A DNA stretch of 64,000 bases from Blumeriella jaapii (taxonomy: Eukaryota > Ascomycota > Leotiomycetes > Helotiales > Drepanopezizaceae), in assembly GCA_009599575.1 (NCBI GenBank), contig VWND01000005.1:372001-436000 (forward strand). Reading direction: 5' to 3'. The stretch's first letter is position 1. Each line of letters opens with the position of its first letter. Shown one piece after another: positions 23,179 through 34,644 of this stretch. The notes beneath the pieces are model-generated. The model saw only the letters and a list, made by a program, of their open reading frames with translations, ran no database searches and had not been told where the DNA came from. A program made the translations under genes and the position numbers.

Positions 23179-24814
23179 TCTGATAACATGCATACCTCGT
23201 ACTGGTTCTAGATGTCTTGTGACATGGTGCTGCTGGTACATCCCCAACTGAGCATCGTCACTAATCCCATTCTTTTTTCAAAAGTTGTATTCGCCAAGAC
23301 TCTTCTTTGTAACTACTCTAGCAGGCAGCGTACGTGGTAGAAAACACGCAACGAGAAGGGGAAAAGGAAGGAGCATCGATATAACTGAGCGCGAGCACTA
23401 GAATGAGCATTTCATATCGGTAAGTGATCAAACTAGTTCGATCTAGTTTCTAGAGTTTATTCTCAGCAAGTTCATTCCTGCTGTATCACTTTCTTCCCAG
23501 GGCTGCCTATTCACCCCAGTATCAAGCTAGCACACGTACATTTGGCGCAAGCACCGCTATAAGCGCAAACAAAAGCTCATCCAGAGAAGGTATCCAAGCA
23601 GCTCGTAGCCGCGATACGATCAGCATATTCGTGTGACTCACCTCTAAGCAAACAGCGCTGTCAACGCAAACAGCATTTACAGTACATCCCCCTCCCCTGT
23701 TTTACCGCCGGAGGCTAAAGTCACCTCTCACAACCACTCCGTGACTGACGAGATGCCACATAGCCAGCAGACAGCACTTGCTCAATCCTCACCTACGAGC
23801 TTTATCTGGAGAAGCTGAAAGCCCCTCCATCCCACGATTGCCTTCTTCTTCGCATAAGAAGCGAGCGAGCGAATCGTGAGCATCGCGTACATACATGCAC
23901 ACGTACATACATACACACCCACCAATCTAGTCTCTTCGTTCCATCCCAGGCCCATCTCTCCAGCTCTCCAGCTCCACACGAAGGCAAGAAACAGAACTCT
24001 ACTCCGTCTACCACTGAGCCCAAAACCTTACTTCTCCATCCATCCTCCAATCGCCAGACAACGCAAGTCTCACCATCCTTCGCGAGAGCAAATCCCCGTT
24101 CTCGCCGTCCACGTTTCGTTTCGAGCGCGCGCGGGCGCTTCTCCCTCTCCCCCCTCCGTCTCCCCTTGTCCCGATGCAGCAGCAGCAGCAGCATGTAATC
24201 CCAGTGCAGTGAGTAGACATGTACTGTACGTACAGTAAGGCTGAGAATGCGCTCGTCACATCGCACGACAGGAGCTCGAGAGGGACCCTGTAAGTCAAAT
24301 CGTGCGAACAGCTACGGTACAGTAGAAGTATCGCGCCATGCTGCAGCTGCACCTGGGCCGGATTAAGGTTGAGGCTTGCTTGCTGCCCGACGGGAGTTTC
24401 TGGGCCTGCTACAGTGCAGACGTACAATACAGTACCTTTTACCGCGGGAGGGAGCGGAGCGGATTGGTGCTGTGGCTTGGAGGACAGATAGACACTTGAT
24501 GGGATTGGAATCAAGATGTCGTGAAGTTGTAATGGAGATGTGGTCCCTAGGTTGTGAGGTTTCACACACAAGTGGGCTTGATTTAGTGTTGGAAGCGGAA
24601 GAGAGGACATATCTTGCTTAGGCAGGGAGAGAGCAAGATTACTTCTTAGGATTAACTACTTCAGATACAATAGAGCGCATTGCATCGTCTTTTTCCTTTG
24701 CTCCAGTTTGTATCACAACTCCACGCGATCAATGAGCAAGGGTATCATCCGGCACCACGAAAAAGAAAACAAACACAACCCCCGCCCCCGACCCATAGCT
24801 TCCCAAGGAAAAGC

Positions 24815-26905
24815 TCAACACCCCTCATCCGTCCGCAAATCGTCAAAAACAGTCGCCAGCGCCGCCATGATGCAGTAATTCATTTCAAACGCCACGTTCA
24901 GGATATAGGTATGCTTCCTGCGCTTCGAATCGAGCTTGATCCGCCCGACCTGGTAGCCACCCCACGTCACGACGACGCTTTCCAAGTCCTTGTCGCCCGT
25001 GGCTATCCACTCTGCCGGTCCCGTCTCGCTGCCCAGATTGATGGCCCAGTGCGGACTCGCTGCGTCAAAAGTCAGCCTGCACTCCGCTTGTGGCGACGGA
25101 GAGAGAGGGCTTACAATAGATGGTGTTCTTGATGCTGAACAGAGATGTGCCGTCTGGTGATACGGCCACGCGAGTAGTCCCAGTCCGCTTTTCAAACTGG
25201 CAGATCTGACTATCGTCGACATCCCGAAACTCTACGGCTGGTTAGTTGGGAGTCTGAAATGGATGCCGCATGCGTGGATGCACTTACCAGTGCAACGGCT
25301 AAGCGAGTTGGTGTACCCGAAACACTTGAGTATTCGGGTGCCATCGTCGCTCTCTATCACCCATTCGGCTTTGGAAGCTGTAACGAATCTCCTTGACATC
25401 TTAAAGAACATCCCGTCTTGTTCAGAGATATAGCCTTTCGTGAACCACGGTCCTTGGCTAAGTGTCGATCTTACCGAGTTCATAGACAACCTTGCCACGT
25501 CTGGGATACTCTCGCTTTCCGATTCTCTTTTAAGATGCGGCAGATCTATCTCTTTTGGCTGTGTGATGGCTTCTGTGGCCCCCTCAAGCTCACTCTTTAT
25601 CTGAATTTCTGACTGCACGGTTCCAGGCTTCGGCTTCTTACAGACCGATAGACGCAAGGGCCTTGGCCATTCCTCAAATTCAGAGATGGTCGCTTTAGCT
25701 GTCTTCACTTGGTTGTGAGTAACCCCGTGTTCAATTTCTTGCTGTCTCCTGATCCTAGCCGCGGCTCTCTCAATTTCCAGCTCCTTTTGACGCGGACCAA
25801 GATCCTGGACGTGCATCGATAGTCGGTTGGCTTTGTATCTATTTCTGGAGTCGGGTTGAAAGTTGATTTCGAATGGGGTTCCTGTCGAAAACCTGCTTGT
25901 AGGCACCATCTTTGGCTTTCCCTCTCTTGAGAGATTCTTCTGCTGGTCCGGGAAGAGTACAGAATGACGCTGTGAGACGGGCGTGGATGCTTTTTCGGAG
26001 TCCCTCATTCTCCCGACATGAGTAGGCGATTCTTTCGGAAGAAAAAACTCACTATCTGGACGAATTCGCGACACGCGAGCCTGTGTGGTGGCCGCCGGCA
26101 TCTGAGTTGAGATCTTGAGCTGAGGCGGAACCCGTGATCTCTCAGCAGGTGGTACTTCTGGAAGGTATAGCTGCATATCTGGATGAGTACGCGATGAACG
26201 AGCTTCGGCAGTGGCCTCGGGCATCTGCGTTGAGATCCCAAGCTGAGGCGGAAACCCTGATCTATGGCTAGGGGGAGAATCCGGAGACGCTGGTACGAAT
26301 TCCGGATAAATGACTGGGCCTGTCAACGTGGCATGGGTGATTGAGGATCTCCTCGCTGTCGGCGGAAATATCATGCTGCTTCTACGAGACATGCTCTCCT
26401 TGCGCGAGGAACTTCTGATCACCTCACTGCTTCGTCGAAGCGAGCAGTCTCGGTTGATCTGCGCCGTCGATGTAGCACGTGGAAGCTTCCGTACGTCGAA
26501 GAAAAGCTCATCGTTCCCTACTCCCGGCCGGGTACCATTGACGGCCTCGGTCAGTGGCGGCGTCGTCGGGCCCTGGGAGTCATTGATGCTCGAAGAATCG
26601 CTAAAGAACGAGTACAAAGGAGACATTGAGGGCACGGCGGGAGCATCAAGCTCTCGGAAGTCAGGAAAGTCCGACAGCTCCATCGCAGACGGCGAAGCTC
26701 GGAAATCTGGGAGCGAGGCTGCCCATGTTGACACAAGAGGATATCTGGTCTCGACGGGTGTGGCATGTGCTGGCGACTTTGAAGGCTCCTGGGCGAAATA
26801 CTGGGAGATTTTCTGCATCAAGATATCGTTGATTGGCGACTCTACTAACTCCTCATGCTGGCTCTGCGGCCCATAGGCGCTGTGGTGGAGTGTCGAGGTA
26901 TCCAT
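24815..26905 (-). CDS. Protein with C-terminal tubby/LURP-one-like domain
   Basis: Exons 26905-25288, 25231-25115 and 25059-24815 splice in phase to 659 aa. The first true ATG is at 26905; upstream in-frame codons include only TTG. Residues 1-500 are mostly disordered and Ser/Pro-rich, with two near-repeated segments (RxPPQLxISTQMPEATAEAR type, about 265-330) and a charged helix near 400. The last ~155 residues look like a compact beta-rich domain. It opens with KGYISEQDGMFFKMSRRFV and has strand-like ILKCFGY, GTSLFSIKNTIY and VVTWGGYQVGRI. It ends with a hydrophobic helix (ILNVAFEMNYCIMAALATVFDDL), the pattern of the LOR/tubby C-terminal family. The assignment rests on pattern only. Function is unknown; related domains bind membrane lipids. 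Confidence 0.8.
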
Positions 26906-28130
26906 GACCGAACCCAGCGACTTTGACGACAAATGAAAATGCAAAGCTTTGCTGACGAGCAAAACGGGGAGTGAAATGTAAGCAACGACGCGGAGAGATG
27001 TGTACTGTGTAGGTAGGGACAATCAGAAACCAAAGGAAACAGGAGGACAAGAGAGCAGAAGAAACGTGGAGCAGCGGCCTATCACGCTATAACTCGCCGC
27101 GCGCACCATGATCATTAGACTTTTCCGTACGAAAAGAGTTGCTGTCGTGGCGGGGGCTTGGTGCTTACACACGACGGCTCACGCTCATCGTCGGACTTAT
27201 AGAAGCAAAGGTACTGTACGATACGAGTAAGGGGAGTGGAGCTGACATCGCCTTCACTTCGTGATCCCCCACAAGCGAGAAAGCTAGATAGATTAAAAAT
27301 AGAACACCAACGAGGCTTGGTTATAGCATTGTACTGTGTATGTACTGTGTATGTACTGTACACAGTACAGTACTGTTGGCAGAGTGCTTCGGTGGAAGAA
27401 GAGGCACTCGACTAATAAGCTGGATGGCTGAGCGGATCCACAAGGACGGAGGCGGGGTAATACCCTGTGCATGACTTGATAGATGAAGAGAGAGAGAGGC
27501 CTTGTCTGCGCATACTGTACATACTTCGAAGGAGTACTGTATGTACTTCGTGTACAGTAGCCCTCTTGACCTCGGAGGCTGTGATATCATGCCTTGCGCA
27601 AGTAAACAATTCTGACTTTGCACCATCCTCGTAATAGTACAGCACTTGGTTTTTCGTCATCATGAAATCGAATATTGACTTTGGGGCCAAAAAGGCTAAA
27701 GATATTTATAGCCCGATTTGCCAGAACACGAACGCGAGGTGAAGTACGAAGTACTTATGTAGTACAGTACTTCCGTGCGGTCCGTCTCCATGCTGCAGAT
27801 CATCCCAAATACTACTTAGTACTGTACTGTAGTACTGTACCATACGGGCCATTTTGTCAACGAAGCCCCGGCGCCGCGTGTGAAGCGTTGTAAAAGCCTA
27901 AACAACAGGCCTTCGACGGCTTCACGGAAAGATTTTCTGGCCGTATGGACAAGTACTGTACGTCGATCATTGACTTCGACGCAAACTTTCGCTGTTCAGC
28001 CAGCATAGGCGACGACGATGTTATCCGAGGAAAGTATTTTATAGTGTTTTTCGCGTTTCAGGCGGCTTATGCTCTTCGCTCGGCCGGTTCTGCCCATCCG
28101 TCCATCTGGCCGAACAAAAAGTTTCTAGCA
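26906..28130. other. Intergenic, dense in GTACTGTAC words
   Basis: No supported gene. It contains the densest concentration of the palindromic word (27205, 27331-27376, 27511-27560, 27743-27772, 27817-27840, 27952), including an 11-bp-arm inverted repeat at 27341-27369. Confidence 0.6.
27341..27369. repeat. Inverted repeat with 11-bp perfect arms
   Basis: Left arm TGTACTGTGTA, 7-base spacer, right arm TACACAGTACA. It lies inside a longer run of TACTGTGTA / TACAGTAC words. Confidence 0.85.
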
Positions 28131-28853
28131 TCACAAGATGGAGCAGGCACATCCCGGGGGTAGCACGCCCTCGCTCACAAAATCGCTCCCACGCGCCTCT
28201 GCCCACCTTGGCCGATGGATGCAAAATTCGGAGCGCTCGCCACTGTCTGACGAGTCCGGGGGAGGCGACGCTTCGATGCCAAGATGTTCCATCAAGCTCT
28301 CGAGGGGCGCTCCGTCTAACGTCGACTGGGCTTTTACATACTGAGTGCCGCGGTTGAATAGATGATCTATGAATACCGCCAAGGCATCCGCAACACTCGC
28401 TCGTCGAACATCACTTAGACCAAAACTGATAGTGAAGGTAGCATAGCAGGCGACTGGACTAGGTGCGAAGTCTTCTCCAACGCTTCCGGAGGTGGGAGTC
28501 TTCGTGAACGTCTTGACGATCCCGATGGCCGCACCCTCTAGGACATTAAGGGAATCATCCGGGGCCGCGTGATCTTTGAGGATAACGAGCCTGACATGGC
28601 GTGTCAGTCTTAGTAGACGTCGCGGACGGCTTGGGGCCATATTTGAAACTGGACATGCTCACCAGTACCACCACCTCTCCTGGCGAGAGAAGAAGGGCCA
28701 GGGGTAAATGAAACTAAGTTGGTCCAGGTCCATCGGACCCTGGGGAGGATCCTCTCTGCGCCGTTCTTCGTCGCGAATGCTCTTGTACGCGTACAGGTCC
28801 GCGAACCCAGTCAAACGGATTAAAAAACCACTGGTTTCGACCCTGTTGTCCAT
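28131..28853 (-). CDS. Hypothetical protein with CaaX C-terminus, 216 aa
   Basis: Exons 28853-28663 and 28590-28131 join WWYW|LVILKDHAAPDD in phase. I do not recognise the family. Residues 1-65 include LIRLTGFADLYAYKS and an aromatic-rich FIYPWPFFSRQERWWYW. The central part is ordered in appearance (VLEGAAIGIVKTFTKT, VACYATFTISFGLSDVRRASVADALAVFIDHLF). The tail is charged and probably flexible. The last residues are GCACSIL; Cys-Ser-Ile-Leu fits a CaaX box, and a final Leu would favour geranylgeranylation. No signal peptide is present, so a prenyl-anchored peripheral membrane protein is a reasonable inference. Confidence 0.72.
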
Positions 28854-29326
28854 TTCGGTCAAGATACCGTGTCGTGGTGGGATCTACACTATGCACTGTA
28901 TCAAGAGCTACGAGTCTCAATGTCTCGCTGCAGTACTGGCCGGGGGAAAGGGCATCGGGCGCGAGCTGGTGGTCGGTGGGTACTCTTTCCGCTTCGGCCA
29001 AACAGTAGCTCTGGTTGATATAAGTACCTAGGTACGTAGGTAAGTGAGGTAAAAAGTAGTGAGTAGCCACAGTCCCAGAAACTGATGGCGCCACATTGAA
29101 GTATCCCGATCCTAAGGCACCTTGGATTAGCTGGGCAGTCGGGGAAGCTTGTCTCAGTAATTCTGTGGAGCAGTCAACTGAGTAACATGAATGTCATACT
29201 TTCCCAGGTACCTCGCTCAATAACAATGGAAACATATCTGAAATGATGTGGACTGTAATCATTTTACAGGTCTGTAATAGTGTACATCCCTGCTTCTCGG
29301 TGTCGACTTCACTTCTGCCTTGGTAC
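28854..29326. other. Short intergenic spacer
   Basis: Upstream region of the CaaX-ending gene and 3' flank of NDUFA5. It contains a TACCTAGGTACGTAGGTA word near 29027-29043 and nothing else recognisable. Confidence 0.55.
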
Positions 29327-30189
29327 TCATGAATCAGGCGAAGCGCCTTCTCTCTTGAAGTATGTCCACTGCCCCTCAACCGGCTTCTCCTCTAGATCTT
29401 CCCACCTGCAAGCTGTTAGCCAAAAAAAACCCCCCGTACCTCAATGTGACTGTCGGAGCCCTGCACATACACTTTTGACTTGGCCAACACATCCACCAGT
29501 TTCAGCTCTCCCTCCGCGACCTGAATGACCTCCTCGATCAAACCAGCACCGATCCTGTTCTCGATTTCCGAAATTCTACCAACCATTAGCATCTAGGCTC
29601 GATCACACCGGACTCTCAGGACTCACTGATCAGCAGTCAACGGTGGCTCCGGCTCCCACTGCACAGTCTTGATTTCACTTCCCGGTCTCTCTATCCCCCA
29701 ACTCTGCTGCACCTTCCTCTCAGCAGCGGTCCTGGTCCCCTCCAACTGGGGCCCCTCGTCCTTCTCCGAGTCCCACTCGACGATCCTCTCATCATACTCC
29801 CGCTCCGGCTTACTCGTCACAAAGCTCCTCCCGCCAATGACCTCTTTGACGTGTCTCCCCTCATCGTGCGCCACCGTGCCCTCGGCCGTATTGAACACCT
29901 CAGGATGATCCGCAAGCGTCTGCTTCGCCTTGTCCGCCCAAGCCCGGTAGCCCTCCGGCTCGACCGAGTTCACGATTTCCAGGCGGTGCTTGGTCAGAGC
30001 CTCGGTCGATTGGCGGTAGAGAGAGGACCCCGGGAAGGCCTGCAGCTTGTCGAGCGTGCGGGTGTAGAGGTAGATGAGGGTTGAGCGCGGAGCGGCATGG
30101 GTGAAGAGACCCGTGAGGCCGGTGGGCGCGCCGGGTTCGAGGAAACGCGAGGGCTTGACAGCCGCGAGCAGTCGGAGTGTCCTGCGCAT
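29327..30189 (-). CDS. Complex I subunit NDUFA5 family (29.9/30-kDa type)
   Basis: Accessory subunit of mitochondrial NADH:ubiquinone oxidoreductase, in the matrix arm. Exons 30189-29627, 29575-29471 and 29405-29327 give 248 aa. The ATG at 30189 starts a basic, Arg-containing mitochondrial presequence (MRRTLRLLAAVKPSRFLEPG). The conserved core has TGLTGLFTHAAPRSTLIYLY, LDKLQAFPGSSLYRQSTEALTKHRL, and the C-terminal WEDLEEKPVEGQWTYFKRE, which is split over the last intron. The fungal protein is longer than animal NDUFA5 because of this C-terminal extension. Introns are 51 and 65 bp. Confidence 0.95.
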
Positions 30190-30596
30190 GGTGGTGAAGG
30201 TCAATGGCACGGATTGAGGTGGTGAGGATGGATTTGGTGGTTGTGACGCTTGTGGAGCTTTGGATTTCCATGTCTTGGCGCGCTAACATCCATTGGGATG
30301 GTACTGACTCTAGTTACAGTACTGTACAGTATCTGTACATACAGAACTTGCATCTCGTTATTGCTTGCCGCCAGTATCGAGACACTACACTACTTGAAGC
30401 TTGCTCCACCAACGAGCATTAAAGTAGTATCCTGGAGGGTCAATCGGCATTCTCTTCCAGGTACGTCTAACCTGACTCAGAGTGAGACAGTCAAGAGGTT
30501 CATGTCATGAAGTGGTTCCTGGGAATTGCCCGATAGCTCCATTATTTAGATCTTGTCGAGTAGAGAGAATACATCTTGTTATGACTCAATCTGATT
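30190..30596. other. Spacer upstream of NDUFA5
   Basis: Promoter side of NDUFA5 and 3' side of the gamma-tubulin complex gene. It has GTACTGTAC-type words at 30314-30340 and no gene. Confidence 0.55.
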
Positions 30597-33536
30597 CTAT
30601 ACAGCTAGAACCTTGTCATAATAGTTCGACATCTCCAGCTTCAGCAAGAGCTGCATAATCGTATTCTCCTCTGCCAAATCCCCTCCATCAAACAAACCCT
30701 CCTCTTCGACCCCCCTCACATGGCTCATCTTCTTCTCCCCGTACCCCTTCTTTTCGCTCAAACCCCTACAAACAGTGATAAACACGCCGACTTTCTTGCG
30801 AAATTCCGTGTACATCTCCTTCAACTCTTCATTCGCCTCTTCCTTCTTGACAGCCAAAGCGCGCTCACGAGAATGCTTCGCAAACTGTAGAATGAGCGTG
30901 AAGATCTCTTCCAACAGTTTCATGACTGGCTGTTGCCGCTTCCGGAGCAGTAGCGCAAACATGATCCTATCGAGCACCTTTTCATGGTAATCCCTTAGAT
31001 GATCAAGGCCTTCGTTCTGCCCAAGTGTGATGTAGTCGTCATCAGCCTTGATACGATCCACGATTTGGTCGAGTTTGCGTTCAAAAATCCGCCACGTTGA
31101 ATCGATCCCGGTGTCGAAGAAGTAGCTGCTGATGCTGGTAATGAAATGATGAGCCTCGATGCGAAATCTTTGAGCGATAGTGACTGCGCCTTGCCAGTCA
31201 GATTTACTATGTGTAGTATCTCGATAAAGTGCCAACACTACATATAGCATTCGCACTACGCGAAGAAGAAGCTTGAACAGCTGATCATACTTGAAGAGGA
31301 TCAGGGGTGTGATGATAGCCTCGAGCGGTGGAGGCGCCTTATACGACAAGCGAAGGAAATCCAACGCTTCGACTGAATCTGGATTCATGCACTTCTCAAT
31401 CTCTTCGGGTGACATGTCACGGACTGAAAAGCTCAAGTCACCTGGGATGGTGCTGTGATCTAGAAATGTTCCGGCACGAGCTCTGTCAAGTGGGCGACTG
31501 GAAACATAGCTATCGGTGAGGACTCCCATAAGGGCCAAGCGAAGCTCCGAGCTTGCAGGAGGCCAGGACTCTCTACCACCGAGACGGAGGCCCATGACAC
31601 CTCCCGAGCGAGCTACCCCTCGGTGGCGTTCAGCACTTTCTAGTTCCGGATCGAACAGCGCGTGAGATAATCTGCTTGAGAACACTCCGTTGCCAAGCAA
31701 ATGGAAGTCTCGCTGGATTGACAGATGTTCTCGAAGTTTGTGTGACTTGAAGAACATTCGCATGCAGGTGCCGTTGATTATGCGAGCCTGAGCCGCGATG
31801 ATGGGGTTAAACGACAGGACCGGAGCCAGCGAGATTGGAGGGGCAAAAACGGACTCATCGGCATCCAGCACATCTTTCCTTGAAGCAAGATAAGTATTGA
31901 GCCCTGATGAGAGACAGTCGACGTGGACGTCGGCGCTGATCGGTCGGTCGAAGGCATCTATTGAAGCTAGAACATGAGCCTGCATATCCTCTTCCGGCTT
32001 GCCGAAGAAATCAAGTTGAAAGATTCCGGACTCAGGAGCGAGAGAGGCTAGCGCAGATGAGTCTTTCGAGAACCGTTGAAGGGCATCAATTAGATCCTTT
32101 TCGTATTGAAGTGCTCTCATTTCGACATCGACAACATCCTTCCAAGAGAATCTCCATTCCAGCAACGGCGGCTTTGCTGAAGCTACCACGTCAGCTCTAG
32201 CAAGCGGGTGATCTGCGTGATGAGATCTCAAGAAACGAAGACTCTTCCCAATTTCAAACAGAGAACGGGCGTCCTCGGGTGCCATGAAGACTGGCACGTT
32301 GTCGTAATCCAAAACGTAATCTGGCTCTTGCATCTCGAGCCCGTGGTCATCGACCCATTCCTTGTGATCTATCTTCACAAAGCTCTTTCCTGGGCCATCT
32401 TTGGTCAACGGCAGACCTGTCTCTCTCTGCAGACCAATCCATTCGCCAGCAAACTCAAGCCAAGGCTGTGACACTCGGGACAAGATCTCGAGGAGGATAC
32501 TTCTCAACGAATCCGTTCTATGCTCAAGCAGCTGTATCTCTTCAAAGATTGTTGACAACAATGACTCGTCGCTCCTGTTTACTGAGGTATTAACGACAAT
32601 GCGACGAAAGCATGTCAAAATAGAGTGAGCCGGCTGAAACAGAGCTTGCAACTGCAGTATGCTATGATACCCAGCAGCAGATACACTTAAGCGCGACTGA
32701 ATCGTTGCCAAAAGAGAAGAAACGGCGTTTGCTAACGCGATACGCCCAGGCGATTTGTCGCGAGAGTAAGACTTATCGACAAACCTCTGCAGGTATCTTG
32801 TGGTGTTTCCACAATCCATAAACATTACTAGCATGCTGTCCAAGGAATTTCCAGTGTAGCCAGATATCCGCATAAGCGTCAAAGCTGATGTGAAAGACTT
32901 CTTTCCCTCGTCCCAGGTGAAGAGCACAGAGCTTCTACCCAGGCCGAGAGCTAGTAGTGACGAAGCGAAGGTCGAGAAGTCCACAACCACATGTTCCGTA
33001 TTGTTAGCCCGTAGGAAATCCTCCTTTGCCGCAATAACTGTATCGTGAATCGACGGTCCAGCTTCCGTTAGGTACGGCGTTTGGTACTCCTCGATTTTCT
33101 GCTTCTCAAACCCCTCCCATGTCTGGTAATTCGCAGCTTTAATAGGTGTTTCTTCCGGGAGGACCCATACATCATCTCCATCCTTCTCTCCTTGATCTGA
33201 AGGAGCCTCTTCCGGACAAGCTACCAACGTGCTCGTAGGACCCTCATTGGTAGGCCATGAACAAGTATCTGGAATGCTGAAAAAAATGTCATCCCGATTT
33301 AATCGCTCTACGATTTCTGGTAATTTTTCGTCGATATCTGTAGAGCCATTAGCTGCGAAGTTTTCTTCTCAAGACGGGCACCAACCAACAAGTTTAAGCT
33401 CTGCAAACAGCAAATTATCATCCGGAGATTTGCTTATAAGCCTCGAAGGGCACCAAAGATCTGGTATCGCGAACACATTCCCCTGATCACCGTTTTCATC
33501 GTCCATGTTGACATTGGTATCGTGAGTCGCGTCCAT
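30597..33536 (-). CDS. Gamma-tubulin complex component, probably GCP6 class
   Basis: Microtubule-nucleation scaffold protein at the spindle pole body. Exons 33536-33386 and 33337-30597 give 963 aa. The N-terminus has VFAIPDLWCPSRL, a mark of large fungal GCPs. It is followed by a GRIP1-like region (LGLGRSSVLFTWDEGKKSF, YLQRFVDKSY, ALFQPAHSIL), then FEIGKSLRFLRSHHADHPL. A GRIP2-like C-terminal half contains FLRLSYKAPPPLEAIITPLILFKYDQLFKLLLRV and a helix-rich tail. The GKSLRFLR-HP motif favours GCP6/Alp16 over GCP4 or GCP5, but I cannot separate them securely. The single intron needs the weak donor GTTGGT; the upstream GTTGGT 4 bp earlier gives a stop. It is divergent from EAF7, with only 111 bp between the start codons. 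Confidence 0.85.
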
Positions 33537-33647
33537 TTTGCTTAGGTGACGCGGTTGAATGACGCGCGGGCCATTAGCGTAGTACCTGAAATCGTCAGCA
33601 AGGCTTCACATGTCACTCACTAGTTCAAAAAGTCAACAGTCACACAA
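33537..33647. promoter_or_regulatory. Compact bidirectional promoter (GCP gene/EAF7)
   Basis: Only 111 bp separate the two divergent ATGs, so both leaders and any core promoter elements must be inside this stretch or overlap the coding regions. No TATA box is visible. Confidence 0.6.
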
Positions 33648-34644
33648 ATGCCTCCTCGAGGGAAGAAAGCCAAAGGCAGCGGGCGCGCGCCCTCAACGCC
33701 AGCCGGTGAAGATGATGCGACAATGAATGATGCTCCTCCGACAGCAATAAAGGCAGAGAAGGCAGAGAAGGCAGAGAAGGCAGAGAAGGCAGAGAAGGCA
33801 GACAAGGCAGAGAAGGCAACACCAAAATCCTCCTACGACATTCTGAAAGACCCTTGGACGGATGAGCAAGAAACCTCGTTGTTCAAGGGTATAATCAAGT
33901 GGAAACCGGCAGGCGAGCAGACTGTCTCTTGCTCCGTGGACAATGGCTTATCTTGCTGCAGGTATACACAAGCACTTTCGTATGATTGCGTTGTCAGAAC
34001 ATCTGCGAAATCATGGATACGATCCTACGGTCGAACAGCATACGCGCATTCCCGGAATCTGGCAGAAGTTACGGACAATCTATAATTTAGACATCATCGA
34101 TGACCGCGAGAATTCCTTCGAGTATGACGACCCAGACAAGTTCGTGGACTTCAAGCTCCCCGAGAAGGAATATGGGGACGCTATGTTCATAAAGGGTCTG
34201 AGAAGTGAAGCCAGCGGCGAGGCCAGCGAAGCCCCATCTTCTCCTGCGCAATTGGGACGATCACCATCCCCGCAGGTATCGACGAAGCGCAAGAGGGCAG
34301 AGACCGTGACTGTGAAGAAGAGAGCGGGCACCGTGGACACCGATGATACGAGGGCATCTTCAGTGCAGTCTCCTCCACCGAAGGCCGCCCGAGCAATGGG
34401 GAAGAACAAGTCTATAGGGAGGCTGAAGGACGCTTCTGCTGCTGAGTCTAGAAGGCGAAGCAAAGAGACGACCGCTACCGCTGAAACTGCAGACGAGGAT
34501 GACGGAGATGAGGAGACCGAGGGGGCTGCAGACGATGAGGGGGAGGATGCCGAGGAAGATGATGGGACCTCATCCCCAAAGCCTCCGAAGGCCACCAGAG
34601 CGAAGGGAGATCCACCTACTCGTAAAAGCAGGAGGAAGAAGTAG
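33648..34644 (+). CDS. EAF7: NuA4 acetyltransferase subunit EAF7 (CT20/MRGBP family)
   Basis: Subunit of the NuA4 histone acetyltransferase complex in the nucleus. Exons 33648-33912 and 33962-34644 give 315 aa. The CT20 domain spans about residues 65-170: WTDEQETSLFKGIIKWKPAG|IHKHFRMIALSEHLRNHGY, HTRIPGIWQKLRTIYNL and a FxLPExEYG end. The 49-bp intron has a GC donor (CAG|GCGAGC) and a normal CAG acceptor; GT alternatives break the conserved KPAGIHKHFRM. The N-terminus carries a run of Ala-Glu-Lys repeats. The C-terminal half is disordered and alternates basic (KRKR, RKSRRKK) and long acidic patches. Confidence 0.94.
33748..33818. repeat. 9-bp coding minisatellite (Ala-Glu-Lys) in EAF7
   Basis: Seven to eight copies of GCAGAGAAG, one with a GAC change. 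Frame-neutral unit length. Confidence 0.9.

Larger units (their letters stand above)
22160..24814. other. Gene-poor region upstream of the bHLH gene
   Basis: No supported gene over 2.6 kb. GTACTGTAC-like words occur at 22735-22748, 24222-24239, 24313 and 24427. A 12-bp tandem repeat is at 23131-23178. The longest minus-strand ORFs (23802-24266, 24008-24610) are Arg/Cys-rich readings of repeat-like sequence without recognisable content. Confidence 0.5.

Noticed and set aside
24008..24610. 200-codon minus-strand ORF
   Set aside because: Runs through GTACTGTAC words and a CAG repeat (poly-Cys), with no ordered content or splice support.
25232..27022. N-terminal extension of the LOR-domain protein with a membrane-like helix
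   Set aside because: The upstream frame has no ATG (TTG only); first ATG is at 26905, so the apparent helix is not translated.
30210..30597. Additional N-terminal residues for NDUFA5 upstream of 30189
   Set aside because: No ATG in frame; MRRTLRLLAAVK at 30189 is a good presequence start.
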